A stretch of 64,000 nt of DNA from Maribacter ulvicola (GTDB lineage: Bacteria; Bacteroidota; Bacteroidia; Flavobacteriales; Flavobacteriaceae). The stretch spans positions 124,001 to 188,000 of the forward strand of contig NZ_FTMA01000005.1 of the NCBI RefSeq assembly GCF_900155985.1. Direction: 5' to 3'. The notes under the pieces are model-generated. The model did no database searches. It was not told where the DNA came from and worked only from the letters and a program-made list of their open reading frames with translations. The first letter of the stretch is position 1, and each line of letters begins with the position of its first letter. Positions 23,535-33,661 of the stretch are shown here, one piece after another. The position numbers and the translations under genes are program-made.

Positions 23535-24527
23535 TTAATCTTCCTCTTCGTACTCGTCTTGAGGAAAGAATTCATCTAAATCATCTAGGTATAACGTACC
23601 GGTTCTACCCATACCAATAAATACACGATTACCATTAGAAAATGCTATCGCATCTTGTCTTGTTGCCCCTTCAAAAGAAGTTTTTCGCTCCCATTCATCT
23701 GATGCTGGGTCGTACTCCCAAACCGTATTGGTAGCGCCACCTATTTCACCAGTTGCTATATACCCGTAACCATCTAAAGTAAACCCAACGGCATTACTTC
23801 TTTGAATACTGTAATCATCTTCTTCATCCAAATCTAATTTCTTTGTCCAACTTTCCGTAGTTGGATCAAATACCCAAAAATCATCTAGGTACACTCCGTT
23901 AGAAATTCCGGTTCCTAAGTACACCAAACCATCTATAGTAAATGTTGTAGCAGACCTCCTTTTATTACCTCCAAAACCTACTAGCTCTGTCCAAGCATCA
24001 TTTACTGGGTTATATTTCCAGAAATCTTTTCTATCGTTTTCTCCATCATACCCGGTACCAACATAACCAAAACCATTAACACCAAAACCAACAGCACTTC
24101 TTCTAGCAGTTGGTAAAGAAGCAATTTCCGTCCACGTATTAGATGCTGTATTATAACTATAAAAGTCTGTTAGTTCATCAACACCATCATAACCAGAACC
24201 AATGTAACCAGTACCATCTATTTCAAAACCTACCGCTGCGTTTCTAGCAACACCAGGAAAATCTGCTTTTTGAGACCAGTAATCACCTTCCATATCATAT
24301 GCCCAAAATGAAGCTAGGTAATCATCACCATCATACCCTACGCCCATGTAACCCACATTATCAATTGTAAAACCAGAAACACTACTTCTTGGGCTACCAT
24401 CAAATACAGATTTATCTACCCAGTTTCCTAGATCGTCACCATCATCATCACTTGAACAACTTGTAATTACCAAGGCCAATAGTGCCACACCAGTAATTTT
24501 GTACACATTCGATTTTCTTTTATTCAT
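23535..24527 (-). CDS. Kelch-repeat lipoprotein
   Basis: A 330-residue lipoprotein. The signal peptide ends at SCSSDDDGDD: the lipobox cysteine followed by an acidic run, typical for surface export in Bacteroidota. Six Kelch repeats follow (about residues 45-315). Each has an aromatic strand plus the GY(I/V/M)G(S/T/V)GYDG turn and a D-x-W/Y-T/S-x-K/E strand, giving a six-bladed propeller. The end is an acidic tail. It is divergent from the DUF4270 gene and upstream of DUF4907. The ligand is unknown; a surface binding role is likely. Confidence 0.92.
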   Translation of the reverse strand: MNKRKSNVYKITGVALLALVITSCSSDDDGDDLGNWVDKSVFDGSPRSSVSGFTIDNVGYMGVGYDGDDYLASFWAYDMEGDYWSQKADFPGVARNAAVGFEIDGTGYIGSGYDGVDELTDFYSYNTASNTWTEIASLPTARRSAVGFGVNGFGYVGTGYDGENDRKDFWKYNPVNDAWTELVGFGGNKRRSATTFTIDGLVYLGTGISNGVYLDDFWVFDPTTESWTKKLDLDEEDDYSIQRSNAVGFTLDGYGYIATGEIGGATNTVWEYDPASDEWERKTSFEGATRQDAIAFSNGNRVFIGMGRTGTLYLDDLDEFFPQDEYEEED

Positions 24528-24562
24528 TACTTTAATATTTTAAGGTTCTTTCGTTTCAAGAC

Positions 24563-24590
24563 CAAATCTACTAGAGACCCTAGTGTTCAA
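24563..24590 (-). promoter_or_regulatory. promoter of the Kelch gene with internal inverted repeat
   Basis: Minus strand: TTG at 24590-24588, 17-bp spacer, TAGATTTG at 24570-24563; both Bacteroidota elements match. An inverted repeat ACTAG-N5-CTAGT (24570-24584) fills the spacer, a position where a bound regulator would act on polymerase. Confidence 0.55.
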
Positions 24591-24742
24591 AAAAACACAA
24601 TAGATTAAGATTGATTTTTAACATACCAAACCCAAGTTTTCATCTACCAACACAAACTTTTCATTAATAGTCTAAATAACAGAGTTCATCCCTTAACATT
24701 CATCATTGGTCTATTTGGGTTTTTACAACCACACTTGGTATT

Positions 24743-24750
24743 TAGTTTTG
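24743..24750 (+). promoter_or_regulatory. -7 box of the DUF4270 gene
   Basis: TAGTTTTG (TAnnTTTG), 18 bp before the ATG at 24769. The nearest TTG upstream (24715-24717) is 25 bp away, rather far for -33. This promoter may need an activator. Confidence 0.45.
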
Positions 24751-24768
24751 AGAAAAATCAATTTCTAA

Positions 24769-26109
24769 ATGAAGGTGTTAATAAACCAAATACGTGCGCT
24801 CTACATCCTTATAGTAGGCGGTTTCCTCACTATTACTGTTCATTCTTGCAGCGACGATATTTATAATAATTCAGAGTTTGTAGCTGGCGAAACTTTCACG
24901 GATAGCAACATTCGCCTTATTCTGATAGATACTTTAACCGTAAGTACATCTACCATGAAGTTTGACAGCCTTGTCACTTCTGAATCTACCAGAATACTAG
25001 CGGGAAAATATACCGATGAAGTTTTTGGCACCGTAACCGCCTCTAGTTACATGCAATTTTTACCAAAATCTTACACCATAGATTCAGAAGCGGTATTTGA
25101 TAGTATTGTTATGGTGTTGAGCTATGACAACTATTATTACAATGACACACTACAGAAAAACACCTTACGCATAAAAAAAATAGCTGAAAACCTAAATCCA
25201 GAAAGTGATGATTACTTCTACAATACCAGTAGTATAAGCTATGATGAAGCTGATCTAGGGTTTCATGAGTACAATCCTAGACCGTTGGCGGGCGATTCTA
25301 TAATCATAAAGCTGGTAGATGATTTTGGAACAGATGTATTCTCTAAACTTCAGGAAAAAAAAATTATAAATTCTGATGAATACCGAGATTACTTTAAAGG
25401 CATTGGTATTTTACCTGACGATACGGACAACGGTTCTATAATAGGCTTTTCTAAATCATCTGAAAACACATACATGCGGCTGTATTACAGTACCGATACC
25501 GAATATGAGTCTAAGCAAGATTATTTAGATATTCAACTAAACGCTTTAACAAGCCCAATACCATTCTTTAACAGCATTACGGCAGAAGATCCTATTTCTC
25601 CGTTACAAACCCTAACCAATAGTAAGATAAATTTAGAAAGCTCAGATTCTTACAACCAAAGTTATGTTCAGTCTGGCGTAGGTATTGCCATGCGCATACA
25701 ATTCCCTAGTATCCTCAGTCTTTATGATATACCTGGTAACGGTACTATTTTAGATGGTACTCTTAAAATAAGACCTGTAGCCCAGTCTTATAATGACAAT
25801 TTAAAACTAAGAGATACCCTTGCCGTGTATGTGGTTAACCAAAAAAATGAATTAACCGAAACCTTATCAACAACTTCTTATGCCATTCTTAATAGAGATA
25901 ATCAAGAATTCAATGATATCTATTACGAAATACCACTAGCCTACTATTTAGAAGAATTACAGTTGAGAGATAGGGATTTAGACGATGCGTTAATTCTACT
26001 TCCTACAGATTATAATACCTCTGTTGATCGGTTCATTATGAGCGGGAACGGAAATGAAGAAAACGAAACAATTTTAGAATTAACATACGGTATTTACGAT
26101 GAAGATTAA
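24769..26109 (+). CDS. DUF4270 family lipoprotein
   Basis: A 446-residue protein with a lipoprotein signal (VHSCSDDIYNN; lipobox Cys about residue 27). The body is beta-rich and Ser/Thr/Asp-rich, as in DUF4270, an abundant Bacteroidota family of unknown function. The repeated pattern (S/T-R-I-L-A-G-K-Y-T-D-E-V-F-G) near residues 73-87 is typical. It overlaps the outer-membrane barrel gene by 11 bp and is divergent from the Kelch gene. Probably a surface or periplasmic lipoprotein. Confidence 0.9.
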   Translation: MKVLINQIRALYILIVGGFLTITVHSCSDDIYNNSEFVAGETFTDSNIRLILIDTLTVSTSTMKFDSLVTSESTRILAGKYTDEVFGTVTASSYMQFLPKSYTIDSEAVFDSIVMVLSYDNYYYNDTLQKNTLRIKKIAENLNPESDDYFYNTSSISYDEADLGFHEYNPRPLAGDSIIIKLVDDFGTDVFSKLQEKKIINSDEYRDYFKGIGILPDDTDNGSIIGFSKSSENTYMRLYYSTDTEYESKQDYLDIQLNALTSPIPFFNSITAEDPISPLQTLTNSKINLESSDSYNQSYVQSGVGIAMRIQFPSILSLYDIPGNGTILDGTLKIRPVAQSYNDNLKLRDTLAVYVVNQKNELTETLSTTSYAILNRDNQEFNDIYYEIPLAYYLEELQLRDRDLDDALILLPTDYNTSVDRFIMSGNGNEENETILELTYGIYDED

Positions 26110-27349
26110 ACAAATTATTCTTAGTACCATAGGAGTTCTATTTGCAATTCAGCAATCTTCGGCACAGTCTGAAGCCTTAACCAGCTCACCCTATTCATTA
26201 TACGGGTTAGGGGTTGTTAACCAAACAAGTATTGGCAAATTCAATAGCTTAGGCTACAGCGGTATTGGTATAAAATCTCCGTATGAACTCAATAACTTGA
26301 ATCCTTCAAATTATGCCTTAATACCTCAAAACTCTTTCTTATATGATATTGGGGTTAAGGGTGAGATTAATAGCTACAGTAATACTTCTTCGACCGAAGA
26401 GAAATCTAATGTAAATTTTTCCAACCTAGCTTTCGGCTTTAGAATAATGGAAAATTTAGGCGCAGGTATTACCATGGTCCCCTATAGTGACGTTGGTTAC
26501 TCAATACTTGGTGTAAGCAGCAATATTGAAGGATCAACAGACTCTTTTGAAAGCAATATTACGGGATTAGGTGGTCTCAACGATATTAAGCTTAACGTTG
26601 GTTACGCCATTATCCCGAAATTAAGATTAGGTTTAAGTGCTTCATTTCTATTTGGCAACATAGAGGAAACCGAATCTTTCATCTATAACTCATCCACTTT
26701 TGAATCTGTTGAAAAAACAAATTATAGCGGAGCTAGATTAGGCTTTGGGTTTCAATATGATATTAACCACAAAATAACCATTGGCAGTACCGTTCAATTA
26801 CCTACAAGCTTAAATGGTAACCTCACGAGGTCTGTAGACAAAACGATATCTGGAATAGCAATTTCTGTTGAAGATGAGAGCTCTGATTATGTATCTGATT
26901 TTAAGCTACCTTTTGAATTAGGGTTTGGCATGAGTCTAAAACCTATTGAAGAACTGACTTTTAGCGCAGATTACAAGAAGAACTTTTGGACGGACACCAA
27001 TCAATCAGAAAATATTGGCAGCTATGAAGATCAAGATATTTATGCTTTCGGGTTAGAATTTATCCAAGATCCTACCAGTTATAAATACGGTCAAAGAATT
27101 GCCTATAGATTAGGGTACAATTATGACAACGGATACTTGGCCATAGGCGATAATAAAGTGGAAGGTTACAATTTTACCGCGGGCATAGGTATACCAATAA
27201 GTAGAAGCACACACTCTATGATAAATCTATCTTATAGCTATGGCTCTAAAGGACTTTTGCAAAATGTACTGGTAAAAGAGAACTTCCATCTTGTCACCTT
27301 AAACTTGAGCCTAGAAGACATCTGGTTCGTAAAGAAAAAAGTGTTTTAA
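26099..27349 (+). CDS. outer-membrane beta-barrel protein partnered with DUF4270
   Basis: A 416-residue protein with a Sec signal peptide ending SSAQS (about residue 23). Many alternating amphipathic strands follow and the sequence ends in an aromatic residue (KKKVF), consistent with an outer-membrane barrel. The early SPYSLYGLGV and later SFLFGNIEE and GFQYDINHKITIG motifs resemble FadL/OmpP1-like barrels. The start lies inside the DUF4270 gene (11-bp overlap), so the two are co-translated and probably act together. Confidence 0.88.
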   Translation: MKIKQIILSTIGVLFAIQQSSAQSEALTSSPYSLYGLGVVNQTSIGKFNSLGYSGIGIKSPYELNNLNPSNYALIPQNSFLYDIGVKGEINSYSNTSSTEEKSNVNFSNLAFGFRIMENLGAGITMVPYSDVGYSILGVSSNIEGSTDSFESNITGLGGLNDIKLNVGYAIIPKLRLGLSASFLFGNIEETESFIYNSSTFESVEKTNYSGARLGFGFQYDINHKITIGSTVQLPTSLNGNLTRSVDKTISGIAISVEDESSDYVSDFKLPFELGFGMSLKPIEELTFSADYKKNFWTDTNQSENIGSYEDQDIYAFGLEFIQDPTSYKYGQRIAYRLGYNYDNGYLAIGDNKVEGYNFTAGIGIPISRSTHSMINLSYSYGSKGLLQNVLVKENFHLVTLNLSLEDIWFVKKKVF

Positions 27350-27463
27350 TTTAAGTATTGCACCAAATAGCGTATAAAATAAATTGAGAAGTTAATTAAG
27401 ACCTCCATTAGTAATTCATTTTTTTTAGACCCCTAATAGGAACTAAAATTGTGGATATTAAAA

Positions 27464-27490
27464 AAAGCCTAGATAAATAATCTAGGCTTT
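27464..27490. terminator. bidirectional terminator after the barrel gene
   Basis: Stem AAAGCCTAGAT / ATCTAGGCTTT (11 bp, 5-base loop) flanked by A- and T-runs. It lies 115 bp after the barrel gene. Confidence 0.85.
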
Positions 27491-27680
27491 TACTTTTGAT
27501 ACTTTTCTATGATATCTATTGTTAAATTAAGGCAAGAAAATATTGAAAATTACCATCAATCTATCGCTACAGTAATTCACACTTCTATATCAACATTTAT
27601 TATAACAATTCTCTTTTTCATAACATAAAAGTGAAAATATAAAAAACAGAAAAGCCCGGATGTATATCCGGGCTTTTACT
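27491..27680 (+). ncRNA. possible small RNA between two terminators
   Basis: The 363-bp gap 27350-27712 has no credible gene. Directly after the first hairpin is TACTTTTG (27491-27498, TAnnTTTG). About 150 bp further a second strong hairpin with a T-run ends at about 27680. A transcript starting near 27503 would be roughly 175 nt. No -33 TTG is seen and the box overlaps the T-run of the first terminator, so it may be fortuitous. Confidence 0.22.
27650..27680. terminator. bidirectional terminator downstream of rpsA
   Basis: A 12-bp stem AAAAGCCCGGAT / ATCCGGGCTTTT with a 4-base loop, A-rich before and T-rich after. It lies 33 bp beyond the rpsA stop on the minus strand. Confidence 0.9.
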
Positions 27681-27712
27681 TATGACCTTAATAAAAGATC
27701 TATATTATGAAA

Positions 27713-29548
27713 TTACTTCTTCTTAGAATCAGCTTCCATTTTATCTTTCAACGCTTGTAGTGCATCATTAGCATCACCTAAAGTTGGCTTAGCTTCATCT
27801 GCGCTAGCTGCTTGTCTTTTGACAGCTGCCTTTACGTTACGTTGCTCTTCTTCACGGAAAATAGCGGTATGACTAGCTACTACACGTTTAAAGTCTTTAT
27901 TGAACTCAATGATCTTGAATTCAGCTTCATCGCCTTTACCTAGTTTTTTACCATCTTCTTTCTCTAAATGACGTTGAGGAATGAATGCAGTAATATCTTC
28001 GTTAAATTCAATTGTTGCACCTTTATCAACTACATCAGAAATGGTTGCTGTATGAACTGTACCCAAAGCGAATTCAGTTTCGTACTTATCCCATGGGTTT
28101 TCAGTAGTTTGCTTATGACCTAAGCTCAACTTACGACCATCAACATCTAATTCCAATACTTCAATTTCTAAAGTATCACCTACGTTAGTAAACTCAGATG
28201 GATGCTTGATTTTCTTAGTCCAAGAAAGATCAGAGATGTAAATTAAACCGTCAATACCTTCTTCTAGTTCAACAAAAACACCAAAGTTTGTAAAGTTTCT
28301 TACAATACCTTTATGCTTAGAACCTACAGGGTATTTCGTAGTAATATCAGTCCAAGGATCTGGAGTCAATTGCTTGATACCAAGAGACATCTTACGATCT
28401 TCACGATCCAATGTCAATACAACTGCTTCAACCTCATCACCAACTTTTACGAAATCTTGAGCTGAACGCAAGTGCGTAGACCAAGACATTTCAGAAACGT
28501 GGATAAGACCTTCAACACCTTCAACAACTTCAATGAACGCGCCGTAATCAGCTATAACAACTACCTTACCTTTTACTTTGTCACCAATCTTAATTTCATC
28601 AGACAAAGCTTCCCAAGGGTGCTTCTCTAATTGCTTAAGACCTAATTGAATTCTAGATTTGTTTTCATCAAAATCAAGAATTACAACATTTAATTTCTGA
28701 TCCAATTCAACAACCTCGTTCGGGTGGTTGATTCTGCTCCAAGAAAGGTCAGTAATGTGAACTAAACCATCAACACCACCAAGATCAATAAACACACCGT
28801 AAGAAGTAATGTTTTTAACAACACCTTCTAATACTTGTCCTTTTTCTAATTGGCTAATGATTTCTTTTTTCTGTTCTTCAATATCAGCTTCAATAAGCGC
28901 TTTATGAGAAACAACAACGTTCTTAAATTCGTGATTGATTTTTACAACCTTGAATTCCATTGTTTTGTTAACATACTGATCGTAGTCACGAATAGGTTTA
29001 ACATCTATCTGAGAACCTGGTAAGAAAGCTTCAATACCAAATACGTCAACGATCATACCACCTTTAGTTCTGCACTTAACAAAACCACTAACGATTTCTT
29101 CTTTGTCATGAGCCGCGTTAACACGGTCCCAAGCCATAATAGTTCTCGCTTTTCTGTGAGACAATACCAATTGACCACTTTTATCCTCACGAATATCGAT
29201 CAATACCTCTACTTTGTCACCAACTTTTAAACCTGGGTTGTAACGAAATTCGTTTAACGAAATTACACCTTCAGATTTTGCATTGATATCAATGATAGCT
29301 TCTCTATCAGTAATATAAACAACCTTTCCTTCTACTACTTCCTCATCAGCAGTATCTACGAAGTTTTCGGCAACTAATTCTTCAAATTCCTTTAATTTAG
29401 AATCATCAACACGCTCAATTCCTTGCTCGTATTTTTCCCAGTTAAAGTTTTCTAAGAATTCTTTTGGATCTTGCTGTGGAGTTTCAACAGCTTGTTGTGT
29501 TGCTTCGGTAGTAGCTTCTACCTCTGCGTTTGTTTTTTCTTCAGCCAT
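27713..29548 (-). CDS. rpsA: 30S ribosomal protein S1
   Basis: A 611-residue protein. The acidic, Glu/Thr-rich N-terminus (about 1-65) is followed by six S1 RNA-binding repeats, beginning near residues 72, 155, 237, 322, 409 and 494. They are recognisable by G-x-V-x-x-I-x-x-Y-G-x-F-I/V and G-x-x-H-V/I-S/T-x-x-S-W. A Lys/Ala-rich tail ends the protein. S1 binds mRNA for 30S initiation, important in Bacteroidota, which use Shine-Dalgarno sequences little. A long leader (about 115 nt) separates the promoter at 29671-29678 from the ATG, so leader-based autoregulation is possible. Confidence 0.97.
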   Translation of the reverse strand: MAEEKTNAEVEATTEATQQAVETPQQDPKEFLENFNWEKYEQGIERVDDSKLKEFEELVAENFVDTADEEVVEGKVVYITDREAIIDINAKSEGVISLNEFRYNPGLKVGDKVEVLIDIREDKSGQLVLSHRKARTIMAWDRVNAAHDKEEIVSGFVKCRTKGGMIVDVFGIEAFLPGSQIDVKPIRDYDQYVNKTMEFKVVKINHEFKNVVVSHKALIEADIEEQKKEIISQLEKGQVLEGVVKNITSYGVFIDLGGVDGLVHITDLSWSRINHPNEVVELDQKLNVVILDFDENKSRIQLGLKQLEKHPWEALSDEIKIGDKVKGKVVVIADYGAFIEVVEGVEGLIHVSEMSWSTHLRSAQDFVKVGDEVEAVVLTLDREDRKMSLGIKQLTPDPWTDITTKYPVGSKHKGIVRNFTNFGVFVELEEGIDGLIYISDLSWTKKIKHPSEFTNVGDTLEIEVLELDVDGRKLSLGHKQTTENPWDKYETEFALGTVHTATISDVVDKGATIEFNEDITAFIPQRHLEKEDGKKLGKGDEAEFKIIEFNKDFKRVVASHTAIFREEEQRNVKAAVKRQAASADEAKPTLGDANDALQALKDKMEADSKKK

Positions 29549-29670
29549 TTGCTGATTAATAATTTGTATTCCATAATCTTATCAAGACTTAAGCAACGAC
29601 TATGAAAGTAGTTATATTTATTTGTTTATCTAATCCCTTTTTCTCTTGACTTCCTTGCAAAAAAGGTGTG

Positions 29671-29678
29671 CAAAAATA
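29671..29678 (-). promoter_or_regulatory. -7 box of rpsA
   Basis: The minus strand reads TATTTTTG (TAnnTTTG), 122 bp before the rpsA ATG, leaving a leader of about 115 nt. Confidence 0.5.
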
Positions 29679-29812
29679 ATCATTTTATTTAAATTAGACA
29701 ACACAACTACTTATTACACCTTCATTTATGGATTATGGCATGATTTTAGGGCTATACATCTTAAATATGTCTATATTAGAAGTATTAATTAACCATTAAA
29801 AAAAGTGAAATT

Positions 29813-30193
29813 ATGAGTGTTAAAGCAAAATATCAAGGGGTTTTAGATCTTGGTGAGCAATTAAGTATAAAAGACGGTAACGTGACTGTTGAAGGTGATG
29901 TTCTTAAAATTAAAGGACAAGCAAAAACACCTTACGAAAAAGACCTAATGTGGGATAAAATCAAAGCTATTGGCGGTGAAAGCCCATCTGACATCAAAGC
30001 CAACATTACTGTTGAGGATGACTCTGTTTATCACAGACATGTAGTTAAAAGTGGCGAGTCTTTAAGCAAAATAGCAAAGCACTATTATGGTGATGCTATG
30101 AAATACAAAGCTATTTTTGAAGCGAATACAAGTATCTTAAAAAGTCCAGATGTTATTCATCCTGACCAGGTTTTGGTTATACCAAACAAATAG
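29813..30193 (+). CDS. LysM-domain protein, Kbp/YgaU-like
   Basis: A 126-residue protein without a signal peptide. The first half (about 1-65) looks like a reduced BON-type domain. A LysM domain (about 75-126) follows with YHRHVVKSGESLSKIAKHYY and HPDQVLVIPNK. The layout and the KAIFEANTSILKSPD stretch closely resemble E. coli Kbp (YgaU), a cytoplasmic potassium-binding protein. A potassium-responsive role is inferred by similarity. It is followed by a strong hairpin shared with cmk. Confidence 0.9.
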   Translation: MSVKAKYQGVLDLGEQLSIKDGNVTVEGDVLKIKGQAKTPYEKDLMWDKIKAIGGESPSDIKANITVEDDSVYHRHVVKSGESLSKIAKHYYGDAMKYKAIFEANTSILKSPDVIHPDQVLVIPNK

Positions 30194-30212
30194 TATCCAA
30201 ATTATATAAATG

Positions 30213-30244
30213 AAAAGAGGTTAGCATTGCTAACCTCTTTTTTT
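30213..30244. terminator. bidirectional terminator between the LysM gene and cmk
   Basis: A 13-bp stem AAAAGAGGTTAGC / GCTAACCTCTTTT with loop ATT, followed by further T's. It serves both convergent genes. Confidence 0.93.
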
Positions 30245-30938
30245 ATGCTTGTTTTTCTATAACGCGTAGCGAGTGCTCATAGATTCTTTGAAATTGATCT
30301 TCTAATCCTAAATCACTATTATCAAACTCAATAGCATCTTCTGCCCTTTTCAGGGGAGAAATGGTACGGTTACTATCTATATGATCTCGTTTTTGAACAT
30401 TTTCAAGAATATCCGCATAGACCACATCTTCTCCCCTATCCAACAATTCTTTATATCTCCTAACCGCTCTCTTCTCAGGTGAAGCCGTCATAAAAATTTT
30501 AAGTTCTGCATTAGGAAACACTACGGTACCAATATCCCTACCATCCATTACTATGCCTTTATCAACTCCCATAGCTTGTTGCATGGCTACCAATTTCTCC
30601 CGCACACCCTGTATTACAGACACCTGACTTACATTCTTAGATACCGGCATGGTTCTAATATCTTTCTCTACATTTTCACCATTTAAATACATTTCGGCAA
30701 AACCTAGATCCGAATTAAAAATAAAATTCAGTTCTATATCACCTAATGATTTTACCAATGCATCTTCATCAACTTCACCCGCATCTACAAAACCAGATTT
30801 CATAGCAAACAAAGTAACCGCACGGTACATTGCACCTGTATCTACATATACATATTCTAATTTTTTAGCTAATTGCTTAGCCAAAGTGCTTTTTCCCGTG
30901 GAAGAGAATCCGTCAATTGCAATGGTTATTTTTTTCAT
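30243..30938 (-). CDS. cmk: (d)CMP kinase
   Basis: A 231-residue cytidylate kinase with the P-loop IDGFSSTGKST (about 8-18), VDTGAMYRAVT, VMDGRDIGTVVFP and RDHIDSNRTISPLKRAEDA, all family hallmarks. It converts CMP/dCMP to the diphosphates. It lies 28 bp downstream of lon on the same strand and ends at the shared terminator. Confidence 0.97.
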   Translation of the reverse strand: MKKITIAIDGFSSTGKSTLAKQLAKKLEYVYVDTGAMYRAVTLFAMKSGFVDAGEVDEDALVKSLGDIELNFIFNSDLGFAEMYLNGENVEKDIRTMPVSKNVSQVSVIQGVREKLVAMQQAMGVDKGIVMDGRDIGTVVFPNAELKIFMTASPEKRAVRRYKELLDRGEDVVYADILENVQKRDHIDSNRTISPLKRAEDAIEFDNSDLGLEDQFQRIYEHSLRVIEKQA

Positions 30939-30966
30939 TGGTATAAAAATATAAAGAAAAGCTATA

Positions 30967-33423
30967 TTATAACTCCTTCGCGTTTTTTACGTTGACATCG
31001 GTAATGGCTATATCTATTACTTCAGACATTTCTTTTACATAGTGGAACGTTAACCCTTTCAAGTAAGATTCTTTGATCTCCTTAATATCACGCTCATTAT
31101 CGGCACAAAGAATAACCTCTTTGATCTTTGCTCTTTTTGCTGCAAGAATCTTTTCTTTTATTCCGCCCACTGGCAATACTTTACCACGCAACGTAATCTC
31201 ACCCGTCATTGCCAAACTCTTTTTAATACGTTTTTGCGTAAATAACGAGACCAATGAAGTTAACATGGTAATACCTGCACTAGGTCCATCTTTTGGCGTT
31301 GCTCCTTCTGGTACGTGAATATGTACGTTGTACTTTTCAAACACAGACGGATCAATACCAAAACGCTCAGCATTAGATTTTATATATTCCATGGCAATGG
31401 TAGCAGACTCTTTCATGACTTTACCTAAGTTACCGGTAATACTCATGGATCCTTTACCTTTAGAAAGTATAGATTCAATAAACAAAATATCACCACCTAC
31501 GCTTGTCCATGCCAAACCGGTAACTACACCGGCAACTTCATTATTTTCATATTTGTTACGCTCCATCTTTGGCGCACCCAATACTTCAATAATATCTTCA
31601 TTACTTACTTTGATGTCGTACTCTTCTTCTGTAGCAATAGATTTTGCTGCATAACGCACCATTTTTGCTATTTGCTTTTCTAAAGATCGCACTCCGGATT
31701 CGCGTGTATACCCCTCTACAATTTTTTCTAATTGTGGTTTCCCTATTTTTAGGTGACTAGCATCTAAACCATGCTCTGTCAATTGCTTTGGCAATAAATG
31801 CTTTTTGGCAATTTCTACTTTTTCTTCAATGGTATAGCCACTCACATTAATGATTTCCATACGATCCCTAAGTGCCGGTTGTATGCTACCCAAATTATTT
31901 GCGGTAGCTACGAACATTACTTTAGAAAGATCATAACCCAACTCCAAGAAGTTATCATGAAAATCACTATTCTGCTCAGGGTCTAAAACTTCTAGCATTG
32001 CTGAAGAAGGGTCTCCTTGGTTACTATTAGATAATTTATCTATCTCATCTAATATGAACACAGGATTTGAAGTACCTGCTTTTTTAAGGCTCTGGATAAT
32101 CCTACCCGGCATTGCACCTATATATGTTTTACGGTGCCCTCTAATTTCGGCTTCATCTCGTAACCCACCTAAAGACATACGTACATATTCCCTGCCCAAG
32201 GCCTCTGCAACAGATTTACCCAAAGAAGTTTTACCAACTCCCGGAGGTCCATAAAGACACAAAATTGGAGATTTCATATCATTTCGCAGCTTCAATACCG
32301 CTAAATATTCAATGATTCTCTTTTTAACATCTTCTAGACCATAATGATCACGGTCCAATATTCTCTGTGCTCTTTTTAAATCGAACTTATCTTTAGAATA
32401 CTCTTTCCAAGGCAATTCCAACAAAAGATCTAGATAATTTCGCTGAATAGAATATTCCGCTACTTGCGGATTCATTCGCTTCATTTTAGCTAATTCCTTA
32501 TCAAAATGTTCCTTTACCTTTTTACCCCATTTCTTCTTCTTAGATTTGATTTTCATCTCCTCTAATTCTTCATCATAAGAAACACCACCCAATTCTTCTT
32601 GTATGGTTTTCATCTGTTGGTGTAAGAAATATTCTCTTTGCTGTTGATCTAGGTCATTTCTAACTTTAGACTGTATATCATTCTTAAGCTCCAGCTTTTG
32701 CATTTCAACATTCATATATTTCAATGTTGCCAATGCTCTTTCTTGTAAGCTACCAATTTCTAATAAATCTTGTTTCGCCTTCACATCTAAATTTAAATTA
32801 GACGATACAAAGTTGATTAAGAAAGAATCGCTTTGAATATTTTTAATGGCAAAAGATGCTTCACTTGGAATATTAGGATTGTCCCTAATTATTTTTAGTG
32901 CCAATTCTTTAATAGATTCAATAATAGCCAAAAATTCCTTATCGTTCTTTTCTGGTCTTATTTCTTCCGTTTCTCTAACCGTAGCTGTTAAATATGGTTT
33001 TTTAGTCAAGATTTCAGCAACCTCAAAACGTTTTTTACCTTGAATAATTACTGTAGTATTTCCATCGGGCATTTGCAGTACACGTAATATCTTGGCAACA
33101 GTACCTAAGGTATTTATATCCTGCACATCAGGGTTTTCGGTTTCCTCGTCCTTCTGTGAAACTACACCAATGACTTTAGAGCCATTATTGGCATCTTTTA
33201 TTAATCGGATACTTTTATCTCTACCTGCGGTAATAGGAATTACCACTCCAGGAAAAAGCACTGTATTTCTTAAAGGTAATATTGGTAAAGTTTCTGGCAA
33301 AGTTTCACTATTCATTTGCTCCTCATCTTCAGGGGTCAGTAGTGGTATTAGCTCAGAATCTTGATCTATTCCTTGTAAAGACATATTGTCAAAATTTGAA
33401 AATTTAGAATCTCCCATACTCAT
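30967..33423 (-). CDS. lon: ATP-dependent protease La
   Basis: An 818-residue LonA protease. The N-terminal substrate-binding domain starts at [15 protein letters not shown]. The AAA+ module has [15 protein letters not shown] and [10 protein letters not shown] plus [14 protein letters not shown]. The C-terminal protease domain has the catalytic Ser in [11 protein letters not shown] and Lys in [12 protein letters not shown]. It degrades misfolded and regulatory proteins. About 40 acidic residues precede the conserved N-domain, an extension typical of Bacteroidota Lon. It is divergent from the sigma factor gene. Confidence 0.97.
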   Translation of the reverse strand: MSMGDSKFSNFDNMSLQGIDQDSELIPLLTPEDEEQMNSETLPETLPILPLRNTVLFPGVVIPITAGRDKSIRLIKDANNGSKVIGVVSQKDEETENPDVQDINTLGTVAKILRVLQMPDGNTTVIIQGKKRFEVAEILTKKPYLTATVRETEEIRPEKNDKEFLAIIESIKELALKIIRDNPNIPSEASFAIKNIQSDSFLINFVSSNLNLDVKAKQDLLEIGSLQERALATLKYMNVEMQKLELKNDIQSKVRNDLDQQQREYFLHQQMKTIQEELGGVSYDEELEEMKIKSKKKKWGKKVKEHFDKELAKMKRMNPQVAEYSIQRNYLDLLLELPWKEYSKDKFDLKRAQRILDRDHYGLEDVKKRIIEYLAVLKLRNDMKSPILCLYGPPGVGKTSLGKSVAEALGREYVRMSLGGLRDEAEIRGHRKTYIGAMPGRIIQSLKKAGTSNPVFILDEIDKLSNSNQGDPSSAMLEVLDPEQNSDFHDNFLELGYDLSKVMFVATANNLGSIQPALRDRMEIINVSGYTIEEKVEIAKKHLLPKQLTEHGLDASHLKIGKPQLEKIVEGYTRESGVRSLEKQIAKMVRYAAKSIATEEEYDIKVSNEDIIEVLGAPKMERNKYENNEVAGVVTGLAWTSVGGDILFIESILSKGKGSMSITGNLGKVMKESATIAMEYIKSNAERFGIDPSVFEKYNVHIHVPEGATPKDGPSAGITMLTSLVSLFTQKRIKKSLAMTGEITLRGKVLPVGGIKEKILAAKRAKIKEVILCADNERDIKEIKESYLKGLTFHYVKEMSEVIDIAITDVNVKNAKEL

Positions 33424-33584
33424 ATATCGGTCATTCTGTCATTAAACAAACAGAATTTTATTTTTATAAATTATACATAAACGCTACAATAGCAATGAAA
33501 ACAAAGCGGATACAGCTTATTACATCTTCATTTGCATAAAGGTATTTCAATTCTTGTGCCAACTGAATTATTTCATTTTAAAAA

Positions 33585-33609
33585 TTAGAATTTATATTAA
33601 TAATTCTAA
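33585..33609. promoter_or_regulatory. inverted repeat upstream of the ECF sigma gene
   Basis: TTAGAATT, a 9-base AT-only spacer, then AATTCTAA: perfect 8-bp arms, about 53 bp upstream of the sigma gene in the lon/sigma divergent spacer. It could be an operator; AT-richness makes chance a real possibility. Confidence 0.3.
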
Positions 33610-33661
33610 CAAACTGTAACAAACCGTAAATTGAACCATCTTTCAATAAACCAATTACTTT

